This document shows positions 15,854-21,676 of a stretch of 21,676 bases of DNA, piece after piece. A program made the position numbers and the translations under genes. This stretch comes from Rhodospirillaceae bacterium (GTDB taxonomy: Bacteria; Pseudomonadota; Alphaproteobacteria; Rhodospirillales; Rhodospirillaceae). Every line of letters begins with the position of its first letter. Within the stretch, counting starts at the first letter, position 1. The stretch lies in the NCBI GenBank assembly GCA_002691085.1, contig NZGX01000048.1:18561-40236 (forward strand), in the 5' to 3' direction. The notes under the pieces were generated by a model. The model saw nothing but the letters and a program-made list of their open reading frames with translations. It searched no databases and had not been told where the DNA came from.

Positions 15854-16641
15854 TTAAATTTAATAAAATAACAAAGATTTTTGGAACTAATTCTCACTCA
15901 TTAATGAAAATGATTAATGAAGGTGTTGATAATAAAATTATAAGGGAGAAAACAGGTTGTACAATCAGTTTAAGGGAAATTTCTTTCTCGTTAAGTGAGG
16001 GTAAAATTCTCACTATAATGGGTTTATCAGGTTCTGGTAAATCTACCTTGTTAAAAATGGCAAACGGACTAATTAAACCAACCTTCGGCGATATAACTTT
16101 ATTTGGTAAGAAATTGAATACACTTAATTCTAAAGAGCTTAGAAATCTAAGACTATGGAGTGTTTCTATGGTTTTTCAAGGTTATGCACTTTTCCCTCAT
16201 CGTAATGTCATACAAAATATAAGTTTTGGAATGGAATTACAAAATAGTTCATTTAATCATAAAGCTTATGATTTTGATTTAATTCTTGATCAGGTTGGTC
16301 TTTCTGGGTTTGAAGAATACTACCCTCATCAATTATCCGGCGGCATGCAACAAAGAGTTGGTTTGGCAAGAGCTTTGGCAACTGGAGCACCTCTACTGTT
16401 AATGGACGAGCCATTTTCATCACTTGACTCATTAACAAGAAGGGAAATGCAAGATTTGTTGATAAATTTGCAAAAGCGATTGAAAAAAACAGTTATATTT
16501 GTCACTCACGATTTTTCTGAAGCCTTAAAGCTTGGTCATAGTATGATAATACTCAAAGATGGTGCAATTATTCAGCAAGGTATAGGAAAAGAGATAGTTA
16601 AAAACCCTATAAATAATTATGTAAGAGAAATTTTAACATGA
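15850..16641 (+). CDS. proV: ABC transporter ATPase, ProV family without CBS domains
   Basis: A 263-residue ATPase. The N-terminal extension (ITKIFG followed by a helix and TGCTISLREISF) is typical of ProV. Walker A GLSGSGKS is at 58-65, MVFQGYALFPHRNV holds the Q-loop, the signature LSGGMQQR is at 162-169, Walker B LLLMDEP near 182-188 and H220 is the switch His. ProV of E. coli has about 400 residues with C-terminal CBS domains that sense ionic strength; this protein ends about 25 residues after the ABC core, so those domains are absent. The start is a TTG overlapping the permease TGA by four bases; no other in-frame start lies before the conserved N-terminus. Confidence 0.87.
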   Translation: MIKFNKITKIFGTNSHSLMKMINEGVDNKIIREKTGCTISLREISFSLSEGKILTIMGLSGSGKSTLLKMANGLIKPTFGDITLFGKKLNTLNSKELRNLRLWSVSMVFQGYALFPHRNVIQNISFGMELQNSSFNHKAYDFDLILDQVGLSGFEEYYPHQLSGGMQQRVGLARALATGAPLLLMDEPFSSLDSLTRREMQDLLINLQKRLKKTVIFVTHDFSEALKLGHSMIILKDGAIIQQGIGKEIVKNPINNYVREILT

Positions 16642-16646
16642 AGAAA

Positions 16647-16685
16647 AAATTTAGAATTAAATAACTATTTTAAATTTATTTTTTT
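16647..16685 (+). terminator. AT-only terminator-like hairpin after the betaine uptake cassette
   Basis: AAATTTAGAAT (16647-16657) pairs with ATTTTAAATTT (16667-16677), 11 pairs with one G-T, around a nine-base loop, followed by a run of seven T at 16679-16685. It lies five bases after the proV stop. With no G-C pairs the stem is weak, yet its position and the T-run suit a terminator in an AT-rich genome. Confidence 0.45.
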
Positions 16686-16716
16686 AGGATAATATTGTCT
16701 TTATCTTCTAATAAGT

Positions 16717-17832
16717 GTGATAGTTTGTATTAATTTTTACTTTCGAGGTTTGTGTAAAGAATTGATTCGCTTTAATCTATTTTTAATTATTTTCTTTTCA
16801 TCTATCAACTTTAATGAATTTGGGGTTAACTTCTCAACCCTAAATTCTCAAGAACTAAATATTATTAGGATCGGAACCGGATCAACCTCTGGTACCTATT
16901 TTCCAATAGGTGGATTAATTGGAAACGTAATATCAAATCCTCCAGGGTCAAGGCCGTGTGATAGAGGTGGTAGCTGTGGTGTGCCAGGTTTAATTGCTGT
17001 TGCTCAGTCAACTGGTGGCTCGATTGATAATATTAACTCAATTAATAATGGTCAAATGGAAGTTGGGTTGTCACAAGCAGATGTAGCATACTGGGCTTTC
17101 CATGCATCCGGCTACTTTGAAGGTAAGAAAGCTAAAAGTTCTATTAGAGCCCTGGCAAATTTATTTCCTGAGAATGTACACTTAGTATCTCGCGCAGATT
17201 CTGGTATTAGAAAGATATCAGATTTAAATGGAAAAAGAGTTTCTTTTGGAGGTCTTAAATCAGGGTCTAGGGTTGACGCAAAATTGATTCTTTCTGCTTA
17301 TGGATTGCGTTTCTCAGATATTAATATATTTAACTATAATTTGGATAAAGCTGTTGAGGGCATACAAAATAATACATTAGATGCATTATTTCTGGTGAGC
17401 GGCGCCCCAGCTTTAGCAATTTTAGATTTGTCTAACAGAGTAGATCTTCATTTTGTTCCTATAGATGGTCCAATTGCACAAAAGTTAGTCAAAATTTTCC
17501 CTTTCTTTATGGAGGGTGAAATACCTGAAAATATTTATGGTAATAATGAGTCTGTCAAAACTCTTAATGTTGGTGCGTTAATAATTACAAACACAAGCAT
17601 GTCAAACAATTTAGCTTATGGTATTGTAAAGGCTGTTTGGCATCCAAACGTTAAACCTCTTTTTATATCAGGACACCCTAGAGGTGAGTATATGGATTTT
17701 AATAAAGCGCTTAATGGTATAGGATTTAAAATTCATCCTGGAGCTTTAACTTATTATCAAGAAATGGGACTTTTGACAGAGTCTAATTTGAAAAATGACC
17801 TTTTTTTATCTCCTATGAAAAAGATACCTTGA
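16717..17832 (+). CDS. TAXI family TRAP-transporter solute-binding protein
   Basis: A 371-residue periplasmic binding protein of the TAXI family. After a hydrophobic segment (about 20-30) the mature part starts NIIRIGTGSTSGTYFPIGGLIG, the TAXI fold signature. SRPCDRGGSCGVPGLIAVAQSTGG (78-101) with C81 and C87 and GLSQADVAYWAF (117-128) are also typical. Such proteins feed TRAP permeases that import organic acids or amino acids using an ion gradient. No TRAP permease is in this window, so the partner must be elsewhere or the protein has another role. The start is uncertain: GTG 16717 has no good Shine-Dalgarno; TTG 16762 gives a shorter, more normal signal peptide. It abuts the aminopeptidase gene. 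Confidence 0.87.
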   Translation: MIVCINFYFRGLCKELIRFNLFLIIFFSSINFNEFGVNFSTLNSQELNIIRIGTGSTSGTYFPIGGLIGNVISNPPGSRPCDRGGSCGVPGLIAVAQSTGGSIDNINSINNGQMEVGLSQADVAYWAFHASGYFEGKKAKSSIRALANLFPENVHLVSRADSGIRKISDLNGKRVSFGGLKSGSRVDAKLILSAYGLRFSDINIFNYNLDKAVEGIQNNTLDALFLVSGAPALAILDLSNRVDLHFVPIDGPIAQKLVKIFPFFMEGEIPENIYGNNESVKTLNVGALIITNTSMSNNLAYGIVKAVWHPNVKPLFISGHPRGEYMDFNKALNGIGFKIHPGALTYYQEMGLLTESNLKNDLFLSPMKKIP

Positions 17833-19230
17833 ATGCAACATATACCATTTGTTGACACAATTAAGAACGCTATTCCCATTCATTTAGTTCATGAGTCTTC
17901 ATTTAAAGAATGGATTAAAGGGCAATCAGATTTTTTTACTCAGTGGTTTAAATCCAATAATTTTATGGCTCGCCATGGTGATATTTGTTTGGTTCCTGGT
18001 CAAGATGGTAATTTAGAAAAGATAATTGTAGGTTTTTCTAAATCAGATTTTTGGCTTGGAGGAGGCATTCCAAGAAAAGTTCCAACAGGCTCTTATTATC
18101 TAGATACTATCTTTGCACTCAATGAAAATATAGATTATATAAAATTTAAAGAGAATTTTTGTATTTCTTGGTGCCTAGGCTCCTATTCATTTATAGGATA
18201 TAAGACTAAATCATCTGAAAATATATCTAAATTATTTTGCCCGCAAGAAATTGATAAAAAATATATTTTAAAATTAGTTGAGTCCATTTTTATTACACGT
18301 GATTTAATTAATACTCCGACAGAGGATTTATCACCTTTAAAGCTTGCTGATTATTCTGAAAATATTGCAAAAAAATATAATGCTGAATTTAGGGTAATCA
18401 AAGGACAAGATTTAATTAAAAATAATTTTCCTGCCATACATGCTGTAGGTAGGGCTTCTATAAACGAGCCTTGTTTAATAGAAATTTGTAAGGGAGAACT
18501 CAATCTTCCTAAATTAACACTTGTTGGCAAAGGAGTTTGTTTTGACTCTGGTGGTATGGATTTAAAGAGTTCTAGTGGGATGCGTCTCATGAAGAAAGAT
18601 ATGGGAGGTGCTGCAAATATTATGGGACTTGCAAACTTGATTCTTGGTCTAGATTTACCAATTAGAATTAAGGTTCTTATTCCTGCTGTTGAGAATATGA
18701 TTTCATCAAATTCATTTAAACCAGGAGATATAATAAGCACTCGCAAGGGAATTTCTGTTGAAATAGGAAATACTGATGCTGAAGGAAGACTAATCCTTGC
18801 AGATGCACTTGCTTATGCTTGTGAAGAGAGACCAGACTTATTAATTGACTGTGCAACATTGACAGGTTCTGCACGTTCAGCGCTTGGACCAGATATCCCA
18901 GCTTTATTCAGTAATTCGGATTTATTGGCTCAGGAACTGATTACTTATGGAAAGGAAATTGAGGATCCTCTTTGGTCTTTGCCACTGTGGGAGGATTATT
19001 TGAGATTGATACAAAGTAAAATTGCTGATCTAAATAATGCGGGAACCTCGAGCTTCGCAGGGGCAATAACTGCCGCTTTGTTTCTAGAAAGTTTTATAGA
19101 TAAAAACGTTAGCTGGATCCATTTGGATATGTATTGTTGGAACAATGAGGATCGTCCAGGCCGGCCCATAGGGGGTGAAGCCCAAGGCCAAAGGGCTCTC
19201 TTTGATTTAATTTCAAACAAACTGTGTTAG
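17833..19230 (+). CDS. Leucyl aminopeptidase family (M17) peptidase
   Basis: A 465-residue M17 metallo-aminopeptidase. The N-terminal domain (about 1-150) is divergent; the catalytic C-terminal domain is well conserved. Two-metal ligands and active-site residues visible by comparison with PepA are K233 and D238 in VGKGVCFDSGG, K245, D256 in MKKDMGGAA, and D315, E317 and R319 in NTDAEGRLILADALAYA. It would remove N-terminal residues from peptides in the cytoplasm. Its ATG follows the TAXI TGA with no bases between, suggesting translational coupling. The length is short of E. coli PepA (503), as is common in the alphaproteobacterial branch. Confidence 0.93.
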   Translation: MQHIPFVDTIKNAIPIHLVHESSFKEWIKGQSDFFTQWFKSNNFMARHGDICLVPGQDGNLEKIIVGFSKSDFWLGGGIPRKVPTGSYYLDTIFALNENIDYIKFKENFCISWCLGSYSFIGYKTKSSENISKLFCPQEIDKKYILKLVESIFITRDLINTPTEDLSPLKLADYSENIAKKYNAEFRVIKGQDLIKNNFPAIHAVGRASINEPCLIEICKGELNLPKLTLVGKGVCFDSGGMDLKSSSGMRLMKKDMGGAANIMGLANLILGLDLPIRIKVLIPAVENMISSNSFKPGDIISTRKGISVEIGNTDAEGRLILADALAYACEERPDLLIDCATLTGSARSALGPDIPALFSNSDLLAQELITYGKEIEDPLWSLPLWEDYLRLIQSKIADLNNAGTSSFAGAITAALFLESFIDKNVSWIHLDMYCWNNEDRPGRPIGGEAQGQRALFDLISNKLC

Positions 19231-19238
19231 TATTTACA

Positions 19239-19285
19239 ATAGAGTCTCTTTGAATAAGATAGTTTTTTTTAATAAAAGACTCTAT
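19239..19285 (+). repeat. Inverted repeat before uppP
   Basis: ATAGAGTCT (19239-19247) and AGACTCTAT (19277-19285) are a perfect nine-base inverted repeat. With one bulged C the stem extends by TTT/AAA (19249-19251 with 19274-19276). The loop holds a run of eight T. It lies between the aminopeptidase stop (19230) and the uppP start. It is not followed by a T-run, so it is more like a regulatory or mRNA-stability structure than a terminator. Confidence 0.5.
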
Positions 19286-19301
19286 ACAGACACGGATTTT
19301 A

Positions 19302-20120
19302 TTGGAGATAGTGTTGATATTAAACCACCTTTTGATTCTCTCTATTATTCAAGGTTTTACAGAGTTTCTTCCCATAAGCTCTTCAAGTCATTTGATTATA
19401 ATACCCAAGATTATGAGTTGGCCAGACCAGGGTTTGGTTTTTGATGTTGCAGTTCACGTGGGAACACTTGGAGCTGTAATAATTTATTTCCATAGAGATT
19501 TATTTAATATTTTAATAGGTTTGATTAAATTATGTTTAGGAAAAAAAGATCCTCGCGCAAGATTACTAGTTAATATTATCATTTCAACTTTACCAATAGT
19601 ATTTGTAGGTTATTTTTTTGTTGAATATGTAGAGAATTATTTCAGATCGGCTGAATTAATTGGTTGGGTTACTATATTATTTGGCATATTTTTATATTTA
19701 ATTGATAAGTTTTCTTTAAGAGTAAAGAAAATTGTTCATCTTGATTATAAAGATTCACTTGTAGTGGGTTTTTTTCAAGCTATGGCACTGATACCTGGTG
19801 TAAGTAGGTCTGGAGTATCTATTACTATTTTAAGATTCTTAGGGTATGAAAGAGAAGATGCAACTTTTTTCTCAATGCTTCTTTCAATACCAACAATAAG
19901 CCTTTCTGGTATATGGCTCTTCCAGAAGCTATATAAAATGGAGGATGTTAGTTTTAATAATGATATTTTTCTTGCAACAATAGTATCATTTATTACTGCA
20001 TTAATTTCTATAACATTTCTAATGCGTTGGGTAAGGCGCTCAAATTTTACAGTATTCGTGATTTACAGGCTGATTTTGGGTTTTATAATTTTATCTTTTT
20101 CTTACCTGGGGATGTTATAA
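19302..20120 (+). CDS. uppP: Undecaprenyl-diphosphatase UppP (BacA family)
   Basis: A 272-residue polytopic membrane phosphatase that recycles undecaprenyl pyrophosphate, the lipid carrier for peptidoglycan. Motifs: QGFTEFLPISSSSH at 17-30 with E21 and H30, and PGVSRSGVS at 165-173 with R169. E17 of E. coli is Q17 here, an allowed (E/Q)XXXE variant; the Gly before the His is Ser and the final Thr of PGXSRSXXT is Ser. Seven or more hydrophobic segments are visible. No ATG lies before the conserved part: TTG 19302, GTG 19311 and TTG 19314 are possible. GGAG at 19304-19307 fits TTG 19314 best, while TTG 19302 aligns residue for residue with E. coli. Confidence 0.93.
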   Translation: MEIVLILNHLLILSIIQGFTEFLPISSSSHLIIIPKIMSWPDQGLVFDVAVHVGTLGAVIIYFHRDLFNILIGLIKLCLGKKDPRARLLVNIIISTLPIVFVGYFFVEYVENYFRSAELIGWVTILFGIFLYLIDKFSLRVKKIVHLDYKDSLVVGFFQAMALIPGVSRSGVSITILRFLGYEREDATFFSMLLSIPTISLSGIWLFQKLYKMEDVSFNNDIFLATIVSFITALISITFLMRWVRRSNFTVFVIYRLILGFIILSFSYLGML

Positions 20121-20121
20121 A

Positions 20122-21108
20122 CTATAATAAGCTCTTTTTTAGTCTAATTCTTTTATCTTGCTGATATGGTTTAAATCGTTTTAGATAAGTAGGAATTATA
20201 GATTCCATTGGAGTTGGTTTAACGCCTAGATCTTCAAGTACAGGTAATGTTTTATCTGATATATTATCTATACGCAGTAATTTTATTTGGTCGGGCGTTA
20301 ATAATGGGTTAGGTAAATATTGAAGATTTAAAGATATAAGATGACCAAACCAAAATGGGAAAGCGCAAATCCATGGCTTTCTCTCAGTTAAATTAATTAT
20401 AAGATTAAGAATTTCTCTCATATCATAAATTTTAGGACCAACAACATCATATATTCTTTCATTAGGATGATTATTGGAAACTATTTTTAAAATTGCTTGT
20501 GCAATATCAGCTACGTAAACTGGTTGGAATTTTGTACCTCCACCTCCTTCTTGGTGGGGTACAACTTCTGAGAAATATGGTAAGATAGGTAGATATTTTG
20601 ATAGATTTGCAAATCTATTAATAAAGCTATCATCCTTTCCAAATACTACACTTGGTCTCAATATAGTTGCATCTGGATAGTTCATCAGGGTTAGTTGTTC
20701 ACCTTTTGCTTTGGATTGAGAATACAATGATTTGCTATTAATAGATGCACCCAAAGCAGAAATATGAATTAGTTTTTTAATTTTATGTTTTTTTGAAATT
20801 TTCGCAATATCCGCAGGTGCTAATGCGTGTAGGTTATTAAATGTTCTTTTACCTTTTTCGTAAAGGATTCCAACGCAATTTATTACGAAGCTCGAACCGT
20901 CTATAGCATTATTAATATCATAAGATGAGGATATTGAAGTTGGAATTATTGATATTTGACCAATTTCCCCTGCAGTTGATAGGTATGCTGCTTTCTCTGC
21001 ATCCCTAACTGCAACTCTAATATTAAATCCATTTTTTGCTAGCAGCCGAACAATGTATCTACCAACGAAACCAGACCCGCCAAAAATAGTAACTAAAGGT
21101 TTTTTCAT
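20122..21108 (-). CDS. Complex I NDUFA9-like NAD(P)-binding protein (atypical SDR)
   Basis: A 328-residue extended/atypical SDR. GGSGFVGR at 10-17 binds NAD(P)H, CVGILYEKGKRTF near 78-90 and HISALGA near 115-121 are typical of the NDUFA9/NmrA-like group, and Y129 and K133 keep a YxxxK pair. NDUFA9 is an accessory subunit of mitochondrial complex I with roots in alphaproteobacteria; bacterial members are found in or near respiratory complex I, or act independently, and this is inferred from family only. AGGA precedes the ATG. It converges on uppP with one base between stops; the same pairing occurs in other alphaproteobacteria as I recall it. Alternative: a nucleoside-diphosphate-sugar epimerase-like enzyme. 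Confidence 0.85.
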   Translation of the reverse strand: MKKPLVTIFGGSGFVGRYIVRLLAKNGFNIRVAVRDAEKAAYLSTAGEIGQISIIPTSISSSYDINNAIDGSSFVINCVGILYEKGKRTFNNLHALAPADIAKISKKHKIKKLIHISALGASINSKSLYSQSKAKGEQLTLMNYPDATILRPSVVFGKDDSFINRFANLSKYLPILPYFSEVVPHQEGGGGTKFQPVYVADIAQAILKIVSNNHPNERIYDVVGPKIYDMREILNLIINLTERKPWICAFPFWFGHLISLNLQYLPNPLLTPDQIKLLRIDNISDKTLPVLEDLGVKPTPMESIIPTYLKRFKPYQQDKRIRLKKSLL

Positions 21109-21410
21109 AATTTATCCTATAATAAGTTTTAATATTTCATTATATTTATTATGATTTTTATTGATCAATAGTTACATTAAGAAAATTCTTTATAACATAC
21201 CAGTTTGAATCATAGAAATTATAGTAACACATTAGTATATTTAGTTTTTTGTATACTTTCTTTCAAGAATTTTCATTATGGTAGAGAAAAAAATATCTAC
21301 TTAACAGAATCAAAAAATATATATTTACATAAGTTATTTGTTTACTTAACGTTTTTACTTTATCAAAGGGTATTATATTTTAAAAAATATTTAATTATTA
21401 GGGTAAAATA
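21109..21410. other. 302-base AT-rich divergent intergenic region
   Basis: Lies between two divergent genes and must hold their promoters. It is very AT-rich. TATACT at 21251-21256 is a candidate -10 box for the rightward gene, but I see no matching -35 box. No tRNA, terminator hairpin or convincing small gene was found; a 68-residue open frame at 21205-21411 starts with TTG, has biased Tyr/Leu/Phe/Lys content and looks accidental. Confidence 0.5.
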
Positions 21411-21676
21411 ATGGTTAATTATATTCATAAGGGTGATATTCCTGCTGATTTAGCTTTTTCAACTTCTGTTGCTGTAGATACTGAAACTACAGGATTAAAG
21501 ATAAATAGAGATAGATTATGTCTATTACAGCTATCAAGTGGAAACGGAGATAGCCATATCGTTCAATTTTTAGACTCGTATGAAGCCCCTAGACTAAAAA
21601 ACCTTCTTGAAGATCCAGCTATTTCAAAGATATTCCATTTTGCTCGATTTGATTTGGGAGTAATCTACAAGTATTT
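21411..21676 (+). CDS. rnd: Ribonuclease D family 3'-5' exonuclease (partial, 3' end outside window)
   Basis: The first 88 codons of a DEDD exonuclease, running off the right edge. VAVDTETTGL at 20-29 carries the first catalytic Asp and Glu (D23, E25), RDRLCLLQLS (33-42) is the next strand and IFHFARFDLGVI (74-85) carries the second Asp, D81. The ATG follows a TAGGG sequence 7 bases upstream. Alphaproteobacteria often have a short RNase D of about 205 residues with this start. It matures stable RNAs from the 3' end. Whether it has the C-terminal HRDC domains cannot be seen here. Confidence 0.88.
   Translation, partial: MVNYIHKGDIPADLAFSTSVAVDTETTGLKINRDRLCLLQLSSGNGDSHIVQFLDSYEAPRLKNLLEDPAISKIFHFARFDLGVIYKY

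Noticed and set aside
19250..19444. 64-residue open frame overlapping the uppP start
   Set aside because: It lies in another frame over the conserved uppP N-terminus and covers the inverted repeat; no motif or Shine-Dalgarno.
21205..21411. 68-residue open frame before rnd
   Set aside because: TTG start, no Shine-Dalgarno, composition expected from AT-rich noncoding DNA and no recognisable motif.
1..21676. Mobile elements, CRISPR arrays, tRNA or rRNA genes, defence or toxin-antitoxin modules
   Set aside because: No transposase, integrase, regular repeat-spacer pattern, cloverleaf or defence-family motif was seen; nearly all DNA is covered by recognised core genes.

Overview
This window looks like a stretch of core chromosome from an AT-rich (about one third GC, judged by eye), streamlined alphaproteobacterium, probably a free-living marine type. 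The reasons are the gene orders (rpsF-rpsR-rplI-dnaB-alr-radA-cvpA; fabD-fabG-acpP-fabF-mltG-gmk; uppP beside an NDUFA9-like gene), the very short gaps with many 1-4 base overlaps, and the mix of betaine-type ABC and TAXI-type binding proteins. SAR11- or HIMB59/AEGEAN-169-like lineages have similar composition, but the sequence alone does not decide among them.

Layout. Positions 1-180 are the 3' end of der. Positions 196-8647 hold one long leftward gene train, probably one or two operons, read in the order rpsF, rpsR, rplI, dnaB, alr, mlaE-like, mlaF-like, radA, cvpA, SDR. It starts from a good sigma70-type promoter at 8729-8756 with a structured leader. A roughly 0.2 kb divergent region separates it from a rightward train: fabD, fabG, acpP, fabF (type II fatty-acid synthesis), mltG and gmk, then a proX-proW-proV-like betaine/choline uptake cassette, an orphan TAXI binding protein abutting an M17 aminopeptidase, and uppP. 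An NDUFA9-like gene on the minus strand converges on uppP with one base between the stops. A 302-base AT-rich divergent gap leads to the start of a ribonuclease D gene that runs off the right end.

The genes serve translation (S6, S18, L9, Der), replication and repair (DnaB, RadA), cell-envelope building (Alr, MlaEF, Fab enzymes, MltG, UppP), nucleotide metabolism (Gmk) and nutrient uptake (ProXWV, TAXI, aminopeptidase). I found no mobile element, CRISPR array, tRNA or rRNA, and no convincing new multi-gene system. The most useful leads are small: a candidate S6:S18 autoregulatory leader, hairpins flanking acpP, an inverted repeat before uppP, an A12 tract at the start of the SDR gene, the orphan TAXI/aminopeptidase pair, and places where genes common in related gene orders (purF, yicC) appear to be missing.
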